Shown: positions 37,456-49,800 of the stretch, in pieces | Layout: each line of letters opens with the position of its first letter | How positions within the stretch are numbered: position 1 is the stretch's first letter | Origin: Sphagnum compactum | Taxonomy: Eukaryota; Bryophyta; Sphagnopsida; Sphagnales | DNA length: 64,000 bases | Assembly: GCA_965153455.1 (NCBI GenBank) | Contig: OZ234495.1 | Span: 5,952,001 to 6,016,000 of the forward strand | Direction: 5' to 3' | Notes under the pieces: generated by a model | Told to the model about the DNA's origin: nothing | Seen by the model: the letters and a program-made list of their open reading frames with translations, nothing else | Database searches by the model: none | Translations under genes and position numbers: made by a program

Positions 37456-40400
37456 GTAAGCTACCCTTTTAACAACTGATTTGCAAAAATCTCTTAAACC
37501 TTGATTTGTACAAAACCTCTTCTTGTACATCCAATCCAGTTGCTTCCAGGCCAAAGGAGCTTCAGAGGTCAGGGTTTATTTATTGCACAAAATAGACTGC
37601 TTCAAAATCAAAAATATGATCCCTTTGAAACTTGAATCTTCTTCTTTCAGCATTTATAAGTAGTGCTAAGTTACGAACCAGAATTGTCTCATGGATTTTC
37701 ACCCCTAGTTCAATTTGTTGGGATGCTAAATTGTATCTTCAAAGCTACCAATGCTTCTTAATTGACAGCTTTGAGAATACAATTGTCCTGGGTTAGAGTA
37801 GAGTTTCAGTATTTCTTTTTAGTTCTGAAGGGATTCAAACATGTAAGTTTCTTTTTTCATTTGAAAAGTCTGGTCACCGAACCCATTCATGCTTTGAATC
37901 AAAACATTCAGAGGAGTGTTTTTCTTTTTGACAAATTTCGGGATTTTTGCAAAAAAATTAAGAACAGAAAGGATTGATAAGGTGTCTATCAAGCCCTAAA
38001 CTGATGTCTTCAAATTCACAGTACTCACGAATAGAACAGAAGTATTGTCTTTTGACACTCGAGTCTGATCTGCAAAATTCAGCATTTTGAATTGGAGAAG
38101 AAAAGTTAAAACATGCTTGGTTTAGCTCAGCAAAATGGATTTGGCCCAGCATTTAAGCACACACTTTGCTGTTGTCAAAATTTGTTGAACAAGCATCTCC
38201 CAAGGCCTCATTGGGTGTCATGGTTCTTTCATTTGTAGCACTCAGGTCTGTGCGTCTTTCCTCCTATGTATACGTACTCTATTATTCTGGAATTTGAGTG
38301 GATGTTAAGACAATAGCAACAACATTGTGTAGAGAATTGTTTTGGAAACAGAGTGGGTGTTGAAGCTACTGACATTTTTTGACAAGTTCAACGAGTCATC
38401 TCCCAATGCCTCCTTGTTTGCATCTTGGTGTCATGGTTCTAACATTTGCAACCCTCGAGTCTAGTGTCTCTCTTCTCTTATGAATGTAAGAATGTTGGGT
38501 TTGGTCTCACCTTTTCAACATAGGTTGGTTGGTTAGTTCTCGTATTTGAGGCTTTCATTATTGGCATATACTAGCTAGTACATGTATTTAGTGCTTTTTA
38601 GAAACTTTCATATTAGTTTGGTCTATGTATCAAGTCCAAGATAATTTTTCAAATTGATATATGGAAAGTACATGTACTTGGTATCTAAATTGCTGTAAAA
38701 TTGGTAGAAGGCCGATATTACCTCAATTGCCTATAAGACAAGTACAAGTATTAAATTGGTATTGCATTAGTTCATAATGGATTGGTAAGGTCCATGCTAC
38801 TAGTATTGATACTAGGCAAACATTTGTACCATTTGAGATTATCAACCATTTGTAATAATTAAATCTAGTGCCTCTTTTCTCTTGTGTAGGTATTGCATTA
38901 TTATTGAACAAACATGTTAAGATGATTAAAGTTGATGACAAGTTGACAATGTGGTTAATTGAACCTCTTTGAAATTATGGTGTCTTGCATGGTTCTGTCA
39001 TTTGTAACACATAAGTCGAGTGTGTCTTTCTTCTTATGTATGTACCGATTTATTTTGGGAATGGTGTGGATGTTGGGACTATTGGAATCGTTGGCAAGTT
39101 CATAATGTCGTTACCCAATTAGCCTCCTTGTCATTCCAGTGTTGCAAATGGTTGTACCATTTGTAGCACTCAAGTCTAGCACCTTTTTTCTAATTATGTG
39201 AATAACTAGATTTTTAAAAATTGAGTGAATGTTGAGAGTATTCATATTAGAACATGTGAGGTTCTTATGTGTTTTTACATTTTAGATTATGAATGAAAAC
39301 CCCAATTTTACTTGTATTTTTCTCTTATAATCTTTTGCGCTTAACAGTGGGTCATGGTAGTATATTAACAAACAAGTGATATCTTGCAATCCACACAAGG
39401 AAATGAAGAGGAAATAATTATAATTGAAACACATCAAACCCCAAAGTGAAGTCTAACCACCTATGCAATGATTCATGCTTTTATATGACAATTCTTAATT
39501 GAAATTTGCAACTTAAATCAAAAGAGATGTTTGCTAATCAAAGCTAGACTATTTTGAGAAGTTCTTTAATGTTTTGCATAATGTTTTTTTGTAGTGTCAA
39601 GAGGCCATGATAATGCACATATGGTTTGGCTCCATGTACATGTGGTTTGGTTCCATGTGGGTAGTAGACCAAGAAGACAAAGAAACCAACTAAAGAAAAT
39701 CCTCCAATGCTAAAATTTTGAGGACATGTGGTAAACAACTACAAAGGCCTTGGCCATGCCAAAGGTGCCCCCACCATGTTTTTACTGATTTCAATTCCTT
39801 TTTTGCAAATTATTGTTTTCACCACCCTTCAAAAGTTATTTTGCAATTAGGCAATACATGTCCATGTGCATTGCTATTAATGTTGTTAAATCATGCATGT
39901 ACAGTTTGCCATTGATGATTCAACCTTCTTGTTGAGCAAATGTCATATTTTAACTAATGGAATTTTTTTGGTGTTGGTGAGCATCATTTTGCAACAAGCG
40001 GAATAATTTTTTATGTTAGTGACGATATGTTTCATGGGGTCGTTATTGAAGAAGTTGTGTGTAAGGTGGAGGTGCATGGTGTGATGCTCCATGCAACAAC
40101 TTTCATGTTTCCAAATTTAAAAAAAGACCTTTCGTGCAACTATTATTAAAGGATGTGAAGGGTCAGTTCACATTTTGGAAAGTTGTAAATATGCAAAAAA
40201 CTACTTGAATTTTTATCTCTTAGATTTAATGTAATTAAATGTGGTGTAGCTCAAAATGCCATGAATTTTTTCTATAACATATATGTCACATTTTGTTTGC
40301 AAACTTGAATTTTCTTTCATTTCCTATCACCTTGTGAATCCATTTCAATAAATTAGGTTTACATAGGTCTATCATGTTTTGCATCACTTTAGTTATGTTC

Positions 40401-40720
40401 TCAATTTGCATGTTTTATTTATTGTAGTTGCAAATATAATCCAATTGACTTGCCTTGCAACTATTACTATTGGAGTTGCATATGTATCCTACCCTACAAC
40501 TAGTGCAATTTCATTTGTATTCTACCCTTGCAATGAGTGTAGTTATGTATGTTATCCTACTTGGTAACTAATTTAGTCAAAATGTGGCATTCCTAACAAT
40601 TGGTGTAGTCACATGTAAAGTGCACTTTACAACTATTTTAATCACATGCAATTGCAATGGTAACATATTATGTGACTACCATAGTCATGTATAGATGATA
40701 TCAAATATTTTAAATAAAAT
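37456..40720. other. Possible long intron or intergenic DNA
   Basis: No further convincing exon of the upstream gene is seen. Near 38200-39200 a loosely repeated phrase (tggttctttcatttgtagcactcaggtctgtgcgtctttcctcctatgta and variants at about 38222, 38424, 38990, 39152) recurs, so part of it is a diverged dispersed or tandem repeat. Open frames are short and domain-free. Confidence 0.4.
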
Positions 40721-40724
40721 CTCA

Positions 40725-41330
40725 ATTATTTATATGTCATGTGTACATCATCTAATGGATAATCTTTGTTCAATTGTTTAACGTATTTTCGCCACTTGGA
40801 TACATCCTAGCCAATCCAAAATGTGATTTATTTTATTATAAAATTTTAGTTTGTAAATTACTATTTACTACCATGTGTCCATCATGTGATGGATAATCCT
40901 TGTTCAATTGTTGAATGGATTTTTGCCACATGGATTCATTTTAACCGATCTAGAATGTAATTACAATTTTATTATACATTTTTTAAAAATTTGAATCATA
41001 ATCTACTGACTAATGAACATCATCTAACAAATTATCCATGACAAATTATCAAATTACATATAATTATTTTTTATTATAAAAAATAATTTTGAATTATTAT
41101 CTATAGCCACTTGTAGATCATTTAGCAGATAATCTTTGTCCAATTGGCATATAATTGTTTTTTCATAGGGATACATTTTAATCTATTATGTCATATGTGA
41201 CTACACATTATAGTCATAAAATTAGTTGCAAATGACCATGCCACGAAGGCATATGTGACTACACACTTTGGTAACATAAGTTAGTTGTAAATGACCATGT
41301 CATGTTGGTTACATGTTAGTTGGATAAAAG
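40725..41330. repeat. Diverged satellite-like repeats (~140 bp and ~59 bp)
   Basis: A unit with CATCTAATGGATAATCTTTG and TTCAATTGTT, followed by a GCCACTTGGATACATCCTAG-like phrase, recurs near 40750, 40890 and 41120, with a decayed copy near 41025. Immediately after, CATATGTGACTACACA followed by TTAGTTG(C/T)AAATGACCATG occurs twice at about 41191 and 41251. All copies are drifted, indicating an old array. Confidence 0.55.
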
Positions 41331-41661
41331 AATCATGTTAGTTGCATCTCAATGCAATTCTCATTTTTAGCTAAGTGTCACATCATGTCTTTTGTGACTA
41401 AAATCTTATGCAATTCATCCTAAACAACTAGAGGAATTTGAAGTTAGATGTGACATTTACAATTGAAAAATAATCTTTTATGATTTAAAAAACTAATCAT
41501 TAATATGCAAATTCCTTGTAATGGTTATGTTTCAATGTTTGAAGTCAGATATGGAAAAATGGTTGTTGTGTGGGAAAAAACCAACACTCCTAGAAATCAC
41601 ACAAGTGTGGACATGTTGTTGAGGTGTTGGTTCCCAGAAGGAAAATAGCCAATCAACCAAT

Positions 41662-42880
41662 ATGTGGGAAAAAAGGTCAATTATAATGCCCCCCATGGCT
41701 AAAAAACCTACCAAGGGGGAGGTTAAGAAGAAAGCCAAGATGGACCAAAAGGTCCAAACCAACCCTAGGTCAATCCCTCCCACTACCTTCACCAAGGTTT
41801 ACAAAGGGGAGATGGCAATGTTGTCCATTGCCTTACAAATGTCAAGAACACCCTCACCAACTAGGGTTGCAACTAAGGGCATAAAAGTGCAACCTAAATA
41901 TAGAGAATGTTTTCGCACCCCCTTTCAACAGTCAATGCACATTGTATTATTGGGGGAGAATGAGCCCCTTATTATCATCAAGGGGTAGAGAAATCATTTT
42001 CCAATTCAAGAAACATTAAGAGACCATAGGTGAATATTGTAATAGATGAAATTTCCAATTTGAAGGAATATTTGAGGTAAATTTAAGTGAAAGGCAATGG
42101 TCTTGGGGATGATTGTGGGTCAATTAGAGGCCTTAAGGCGAGGAAAACAATGTTAGTTAGAAGGTAGCAACAAGCTAAGTTATTGTCCCAACACCATTTG
42201 GAATGGGTTGCCACCCTAGAAACACACCTCAATAGAAAGCAAGAGAAAACGAAAAGGTCATCCACCAATTGGGGAATTTGGGGGATGCATGAACATTGTT
42301 GGAGCATAAATGCCACTTGAAACAAAGTTGTTGTAGGGCAAGGTAATGAACTTGCAAGCAAATGATAACCAACAAGAGGTTATTAGTGTTCATATCAACA
42401 AATTATTATATATGGGTGTTAATAGGTAAATTTCCTAATCTATATAACTTAAAGGGCCTTCTAGTAATTCTTTTAGTTAATAGTGGTAGGTGTAAACTTA
42501 TCATCTCCTAGTTACTAGGGGATGAAGCTACTAAGTTAGTTAATCCATGAAGATAGGGTGGTTAACAAATGACCATGTAACGATTATTTAGGGAGTTGTG
42601 TAGGAGATTTGGATGGGTTCCTTATTTTGTAAGAAAGGTCGAGGTGCCATTGTGATGAATGGGTAATGAGGAACCTTGTGGGTTCTTCACTATCTATGGT
42701 TATATTCTTGGACTCGAAAAAGATGTTGTGTGAGAGAAATGGTGTACTTGGGCGATTAGAATACAAGAGAAGGATATTCCTAGGAGAATTGGGGCATTGT
42801 GATTTTTTAAAATTTTAGATTGGACTTTGTTTTCCTACTTGCAAGTGAATGTAATTAGTTATTGTTTGATATAAAAAATT
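41662..42880 (+). pseudogene. Decayed protein-coding relic, probably mobile-element derived
   Basis: A 108-codon open frame at 41662-41988 has a basic N-terminus (PMAKKPTKGEVKKKAKMDQK) and then KVYKGEMAMLSIALQ, GIKVQPKYRECFRTPF and MHIVLLGENEPLIIIKG, which reads like real protein and not like chance AT-rich sequence. Downstream, 42478-42880 reads in one frame as a coherent peptide (RLFRELCRRFGWVPYFVRK, FTIYGYILGLEKDVV, WCTWAIRIQEKDIPRRIGAL) interrupted by TGA, TAG and TAA codons. Most of these could arise by C-to-T changes from CGA, CAG or CAA. I do not recognise the family; a retroelement or transposon ORF is the likeliest source. Confidence 0.45.
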
Positions 42881-43254
42881 ATAGCTCTCACATTTGTATT
42901 TTTTATATTCTTTTCCTTGGCAAGTTGTTGTTGGATGGTAATTGCAACAAGATGGAATGCATTTATAATAGAGGGTAGCAATTTCAATGGTGAAGGCAAT
43001 GTATCCTTCCTAGGATAGCCTACATCATGTTTAAATTGAATCCGTGACCTTTTTTTGGACCCTAAAAATTTTGTGTTCTTGAAATGTTTTTGACATTTTT
43101 TTTTATATTGTTGATTTGTTATCATTAAATGTCAAGTTGCACCATTGTAAAAGGTGTTATTTAGTTTATCAACTATAATCATTAGAGTATGGCCCAAATT
43201 GTTGATTGAAATAAAAAAATGAAAATGATTACAAATTTGTAAACATGAATGTCA

Positions 43255-45433
43255 TTTCAAGAGGCGTGGATGTCGATTGGGGGGAGCGAGTGGGGGCCTG
43301 AGCTAGATCCTGCCGAGGGGAGAGTAACCTGATGGGCAATTTTTTTTTGCCTTGGAAGGTCCATCCTTCCCCGGGGTCCTCAAACCGTTTCTGTAGGACC
43401 TCTGTTCTAACCGTTTCCCCAATGTTTCCTGCGAATGGGTTGGAGTTTGCTATGTTCTCATACACCGGGGAATTTGCTAGATCTGAGGTCGCGAAAGATA
43501 ATTTGGTCCTCGGAGTGAATTCATGAGTTGGGAGGATAGAGATGCCTTGGTGCTCTCCGTTCAGTCTGTGTGGTGGTGAGGCGATGCACTCAGACATCTT
43601 CTGATCTGGCCCGGGAGTATAAGCGGGTGGGGGGGCGCTAGCTTCTTCATCTTTTCCGCTTCTCCGCTGGTTGCAACATTTTTGCTGACCGCGCATCGGA
43701 GTTTGGCGGAGCTATGCGACCTTCCGTTCACATTCTCGGTTTTGTTTGGGTCTCCCTTGCTTGAGCGAATTTCATCGTTGTCTTGTTGGCTCATTGTCCT
43801 TTTGGTTTTGTCTGTGCTCCAGTGCTTCGCGCTAGTGTTTTTCCTCTGATCGTTCTTCCCTCGCCATTCGAGGGGAGTTTTGGTAGGTATGTTGCCGCCT
43901 TGTGTTGGGGACCTGTTTAGGGGGCAGGTCTTGGCAAGGTGCCCAAATTTCCTACATTTCCTGCATTGGTTCGGCAACCCCGAGTAGAGAATCCTCTGGG
44001 CAGTTGTGTCTCCAGGCCCGGCACCTTCGGCCATGGATGGGATTCGGATAAATCCTGCCAGCTTGCTAATATCTTTAACCTCTACCGTAACCATGGGCCC
44101 CGCTGGTCTCTTGATATAGGAATCCGGGGATTCTATATCGAGAACATCCCCAATGCTACTAGCCATGATAGTTAGAGCCTTTTCCGTGCGGAGCTGGACG
44201 TGAAGATCCGGAAATTGCACTTTGATGGAGTGCATGAGGAGTTTTTCCGCGTCGTGCTCATTGGGTCTGAAGAGCGCTGAGTATCTCAAGAAAGAGAGGG
44301 CCCAACCACTCCATTCTACTGCCGCGAGTTTCCTTGTCGCTCTAGCCCCTTCCTCGTTTTCGAAGAGAACCTCAAAGTATCCTCGTGTTAGCAAGGTGAT
44401 CGTTAAGAAGGGCGCTGGGAGATGGAGCTTTAGGCAATCCTGAAGGTCCTTGAAAGAAGCTCTGCCTGCCAGAGTTTTTCCGATCACTGTTTTGCGTGCT
44501 CTTAGAGCCGCGTTTCTTTGCATCTCGATCACCATCGCAGGCGGGAATTCCGCTTCTAACTCTAGATTATAGTCTACCGGCGATGGGCCTTGGGTATCCT
44601 CCCGAGGGGGAGGATGCACCTGTCCCGTTGCCTGGGAGCGCATCCAGAGATGTAGGAGGTTGTTCCCTCATGTGGGGATCTGTTTGTTTTTTCTGAGCGT
44701 TCTTTGCGCCCAAAGCTTCCGGAGCTTCCGGAGCTTCGGCGCTTGGTACCGAGTGTCCGGCTTTCCTCTTTGTGGTGTCAGAGAAAGTTACTGAGCCTGA
44801 AAGGAAAGGGGAAAAGTTTTGAGGTACTTGGGAGAGATGTCTGTGTTCAGAGAGCTCAGTCGTACTCTTGTTAGCTTGCGCCATCTCCTCGTCTGGAGCT
44901 TCTGACAAAAGTAGCCGTTGGGAGCTAGAGTCGCTCGTTTTGCCATCGCTACGTGGCTGACCTTCCGGAGCTTCTCCCGTTCCTTTCGGCTTGGCTAGGC
45001 GCTTTCCGCATTGCGCCTGCTCCTCCTCTGGGACTTTCGACGAGAGTAAAAGTTGAGAAAAGGGCTCGCCCGTTCGGCCATCGCTGCGCGATTGGTTTTT
45101 CCGAGCTTCTCCTCTTCCCTTCAAGTACTTCGTCTGCTCCTTCGGAGTGACTGAGGGCGCCGGAGCTTGATCGGTCGAGTTCTTGTCCTAGATATGAGTG
45201 CTTCCCGGTGGGGAGGCGCTCGTCTCGTTGGAGTTCGAATCGGGATCTTGCACCGGCCGGGCAAGGAGGTCCTTTGTTGAAAGATTACCGCCGCTGCCTG
45301 GAGTTGGGGAAATGAAGATGTCGTCGCCATCGTCGTTGTGAATCGGCTTGCCGCTTCCGCGTTTACCGATTTCTGGACGATCACGACGTCCGGCTCCCCC
45401 CACTCTGTCAGCAACTTGGTGGTACTCGTTCAA
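43255..45433 (-). mobile_element. LINE ORF1 segment with DUF4283 and zinc knuckle, minus strand
   Basis: ORF1 of plant LINEs encodes the RNA-binding protein of the retrotransposition particle. Read on the minus strand, the pieces are 45433-45188 (ends in a TAG stop), 45124-44567, 44643-43561 and 43696-43255, so at least two frameshifts and one stop break it. The 44643-43561 piece carries a DUF4283-like domain (residues ~40-210, with FEVLFENEEGARATRKLAA and GFIRIP) followed by a CX2CX4HX4C zinc knuckle (CRKCRKFGHLAKTC, about 43968-43926) and a hydrophilic tail. The last piece has EGWTFQGKKKL. The GC content is far above the flanking DNA, and the change at about 43255 marks the left border of the insertion. 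No EN or RT domain follows on this strand. Confidence 0.8.
44845..45112 (-). repeat. 45-codon tandem duplication within LINE ORF1
   Basis: Two adjacent copies of a 45-residue unit are visible on the minus strand. One is around GEARKNQSRSDGRTGE...LLLSSKVPEEEQAQ and the next around GEAPEGQPRSDGKTSD...LLLSEAPDEEMAQ. The unit is 135 bp, charged and Ser/Glu-rich. It lies N-terminal to the DUF4283-like domain, in a region expected to be disordered. Confidence 0.75.
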
Positions 45434-46165
45434 TTTGGGATCTCTTTACCCTTCTGAATTAGAGTAGAGATTCATCATCGCCGCTATAGAACTGCACAGA
45501 AAACGCAAAAAATTTGAAAAAAAGAGCTATGGAGGGGGGGGGGTTCTTTAATGCACTCTCAGGGAACGGGGAGCTCATTGCGTGGAGCCGCTGCGAGCCG
45601 CTACAGGGTTTACGTGAAGGCGCTCCTCCAAATCCAAAGGTGAAGACATAGGAAGGAGAAGGAATTAGGGTGCACTCCTTAATTTGCAACACTTCGGGGG
45701 TAGAAGGGTGTGCTGGAGCTCTGGGATGGGGATTAGGAAAATTGACAAGCAACTCAATCACTCACACAGACCTGCACAAACCAAACAACAAGTTGATTAG
45801 TGCATAGCTGGAGCACTTTTGGTGCACGGACGAGCCACAAGCAAACATTGACTCATAAGACTCATCACGACCCAAACTTGGGGGAAGCCACCACCTTCCC
45901 CCTTATAGTATACTTTGTGCTTGGCCACGGGACCAGCACCCAAATGTCATTTTGTCACATGACTTCCAAATGAGAGTCCCGAAATTCTTGAAATTGGGAC
46001 TCCCGCAACTTTGGGAGCCCATAACTTTGCGTGCAGACCTCCGATTGAGATGAGGTCTAAAGTAGAGTTGTAGCCCTAGTCCTCTCACGAGAAAAGGATG
46101 AGCGAAAACAGATCCTGGTATACGCGAGAAATCAAACACCACCGGACCTTCCACTCAGTATCAGA
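45434..46165. other. Region between two divergent LINE ORF1s
   Basis: About 730 bp separate the minus-strand ORF1 from the plus-strand ORF1-like frame. It contains a run of nine or more G at about 45533-45542 and GC-rich sequence to about 45720, then a more neutral block (45780-46160, with cataactttgcgtgcagacctccgattgag) that may be another element. It should contain the 5' UTR and internal promoter of at least one LINE if either is near full length. Confidence 0.4.
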
Positions 46166-46861
46166 ATGACAGGCCCTTCGGAGGAAAGGTGGTCTCAAGC
46201 TTCCGCTCGAGAAGACTTAGTCCTCCGTGTGGAAGCCGAACTAGAGGAGAAGATTCTCAGATATAAAATGGCGGTCAAAGACAATCTCTAATTGGAATGG
46301 TGCTGGCAAGCAGAGCCAGGCAAGGGGGGGATGGAGTGCACCATCCTCGCCCACATATGGACCGGATCCAGTGCACTCAGTGTACAAAAAAAACGACACC
46401 TCCACTGGAAGGATGTTGAAACTATCTCGACCATGAACAATGACACGGGGGGCGCGGTGGTGGCACATAACTTGCTCTTCAAAAGGGACCCCTCGAACAC
46501 AAATCACCTCGCCTACAAACACAGGATGGCGAGCATCCTGGCCTCCCCACAGGCTACCAGGAAGAAGAGATACATAAAGTTAGATTTGGGAAGCGTAGAG
46601 ACCAGCCTCCTGGCGGGGGCTAACCCCTCCCAATACTCAAAGACCACGGGAGGCACCACCCAACACAACTCAGAACCTGACAAAGGGAAGGAAGGGAATG
46701 TAGGTACAGAAACATTCCCTACATCATCTCCTACATTGTCTATTCCTCCTACATCCGAGCTGGGGGGAGGTACCACCCAGCACAACTCAGAGCCTGACCA
46801 AGGCTACCAAATGGGATCGATCGGTCGGCAGGCTGCCCTTGCAAGCCCGACTCATGTCTGA
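46166..46861 (+). pseudogene. LINE ORF1-like frame preceding ORF2
   Basis: From the ATG at 46166 one frame runs to TGA at 46859-46861 with a single internal TAA (46289-46291), about 231 codons. It is hydrophilic, with a charged helical N-terminus (LVLRVEAELEEKILRYKMAV), a middle basic part (ATRKKRYIKLDLGS) and a doubled TQHNSEPD(K/Q)G motif near the end. No zinc knuckle is seen. Its stop overlaps the ORF2 start by 8 bases (ATGTCTGA, 46854-46861), an arrangement suggesting translation reinitiation or coupling. I infer an ORF1 role from position only. Confidence 0.5.
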
Positions 46862-49800
46862 ACGACCGCTCACAATTGTGTCCCTCAACGTTAGGGGGCT
46901 GGGGAAAGACTCGACCAAACAAAAACTCATCAAGACTTGGCTGACCTCTCTCCAAAACCCACCACAGATCCTTGTTATCCAAGAACATCATCTGGATAAA
47001 CAGGATGCAACCAATTCAACAAAGGGGTTGGAGTTTTGGCAAGGGAAAGCTTTCTAGAACCCGGGAATCCCAATGGGAATTTCCCAATGCATCAGCGTCG
47101 GGACCGCCATCCTGGTAGACAGAATGACGGCACCACTCATAAAAGAGGACCGGATCCTAACGGAGGGAAGGGTCCAATACGTCACCCTCCACCTCCCCGA
47201 CAGCTCTGAACTGACCATCATCAACACCTACGCGCCAAGAACATCCTAAGATAGAGCTCCTTTGTGGAAAAAGATTAGCGAGGCTAACCTCACAGCCGAC
47301 CACGTCATAACCGGAGGAGATTTCAACCACCTGGAAGAGGAGGAGACCAGAGGCAAAGCAGGTGAAAGGAGGATGCATAGGAGAGAGGCAGCCTCCTGGC
47401 ACCACCTAACCTTGCAACACGGCCTGATAGACGCATGGACTTTAGACAGTTTCAGGAAAATGTCAAAGAAAGAGTACACCTTCGGTCTCAAACGAGACAA
47501 ACATGGAATTGACCAAAGAGCTCACACTGAAAGAAGTCCAAGATGCCATCTCGGCGATGCCAAAGGGCAAAGCACCAGGATGCGATGGCATCCCGACCGA
47601 ATTCTTTCAGGAATTCATAAACGAAATCTCTCCAACCTTGCTTCAAGCGTTCTCAGCGATGCTCAGGAACGGAAAAACATCAGAACTGATCAACAGAGGG
47701 CTCATAACCCTGATCCCCAAATCGGGGGACCATGCCAAACTAGGAAACTGGCGGCCAATTACGTTACTAGGAAGCTTGTACAAGATCCTGGCCAAAGCGT
47801 TGGCCAGGAGACTTCAAGTCTTCCTCCCAAGTGTAATAAGGCCCGGCCAGACCGGTTTCGTCGAGGGGAGGAGTATCCTCGACAACACCTTCTTGGCGCA
47901 AGAAGCCCAGAATTGGGCAGAGAAGAGCAACCAAGATCTAGTCCTATTGCTCCTAGACTTTGAGAAGGCCTTTGACAGGATTGAATGGAGCTTCTTATTC
48001 GAAGCACTGGCAAAACTCAGATTCTGCCCACAATGGATTCGGTGGGTAGGTTCCTTGTACAGATCAGCCTCGTCGGCCATCAAACTCAATGGAATGGAGG
48101 GAAGCACCTTTCCTCTCGCCAGATCGGTGAGGCAAGGATGCCCACTCTCACCCTACCTCTTCATACTAGCTACGGATGTGTTCGGTCATATGCTAGACGA
48201 CCATTGCTTCGGGGTGGAAGGTCTGGCCCTCCCGGGAGGAAGAAAAATCACAGATCAGACCTTCGCGGACGACACGGCGCTCTATTTGCAAGGCACGCGT
48301 AGCAATATGGAAAGGACCCAAAAAGTCCTGGACATCTTTTGCAAAGCGTCCGGAGCAAAAATAAATTGGAACAAATCCTCCGCGATCTGGGCTAGCAAAA
48401 AAGACAAGGACTGGGAGTGGGGCCGGGAGGTGGGACTCCAGTGGATCCCAAAAGGCAAAGGAGTGAGATACCTGGGAATCCAGGTCGGCTTCCACCTCCC
48501 CCCTGAAGCCAATTTCGACAAGATGTTGTCCGCGCTCAAAGGCAAACTAATTAATTGGAGCACCTGCCGCCTCTCACTAGCGGGGAGAATTCTGGTGGTG
48601 AACCAGGTACTCCTCGCCTCCATGTGGTACCTGGCGGCATCCTGGAATCCGAATCCCAGGATGTGTAGCCAGGTACGTGGAGTGTTGAGGAACTTCATAT
48701 GGAGCGGAAAAGCCACCAATGCTAGAGCAAAGGTCAAGTGGGAGACCCTGGTCCTCCCGACCTCCCAGGGGGGTCTAGGGATCATTGACCCGAAAACCCA
48801 ATCGGAGGCCTTGTTAGCAAAACTCCTCATCAGGGGTCTCGCACCAGGTGGTGAGCCCTGGAAGGAATTCCTGAGGCACAAAGCCAGCCAGGTTAGACTT
48901 CCGGTCCACAGGCTGGGCCCAAACACGCAAGACATAAACTAGATGTTCGCAGCCACCAAGCTCAAAAGACCCCCAACCTCCCTCTGGAAGAGTATCCTAC
49001 TCTCCTGGCTGAACGTGAGACCGAGTCTATGCAAGTCGGAGCCGACCAACTCCGCCGAAACGCTCAGACAACCGATATTTGGGAACCCTCTCATAACAAA
49101 CCAAGATGGCAGACCGCTGGGACTTAGCGGTAGAAGCAAAGGGAATGCCTTCGCGAATGCTGGCTGCTCCAGAGTTGGCGATCTTTGGGACCCAGTAACG
49201 AAAGAGTGGAAAGGTCTCTCCGCCCTTGGGGTGAGCTTCCACCCAGCTAACAGTCTAAACAGAAGCCTCATCATAGCCAGCATCCCATGGGACTCGGCCA
49301 CCACTACTAGCAAGCCAACGGTAGGGGACTGGGTCAGCAAAAAGGAAGCCGGCCAAGTCACCTCACCGGAATGGGTCTATTAGATTACCGATATAACCCA
49401 CACCACCGCCAGCGCCAAGGAGTTCAAAAAATCATTCGGCGCTGGCCGAATCCAAACCACCAGCTCGCATAGCACTATCATCCCTCTTGAGGGGTACACG
49501 CCGGTCAGGGTTCTTGCCCAAGAAGGCCATGGAGCAACGCTCAAACTGGCCAAGGACGTACTCCTACCAGGTAAAAAACCCCCAATTTACTGGATCTTTG
49601 AGTCCGGTTTCATTCCCGATCTCCCGTGGGATCCCAAAGACTGGCATTGGCAGCAAACGGGCAACATGGGCGACGCCCCCTTCTTTGATTACTTCGCTAA
49701 GAGAGGGTACCGGAATGCCAGGAGGAAGCAACACACTCCCAGCATCATCACTTTCGCCCAACAACTCAACCTACGCAACTCTACGGTTGCCCAGATTATT

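Noticed and set aside
39582-39598. GTTTTTTTGTAGTG resembling a right-hand CACTA terminus
   Set aside because: I found no matching left CACTA end within a sensible distance, so it is not enough to call an element.
48282-48935. 217-codon minus-strand open frame
   Set aside because: Antisense shadow of the LINE reverse transcriptase domain.
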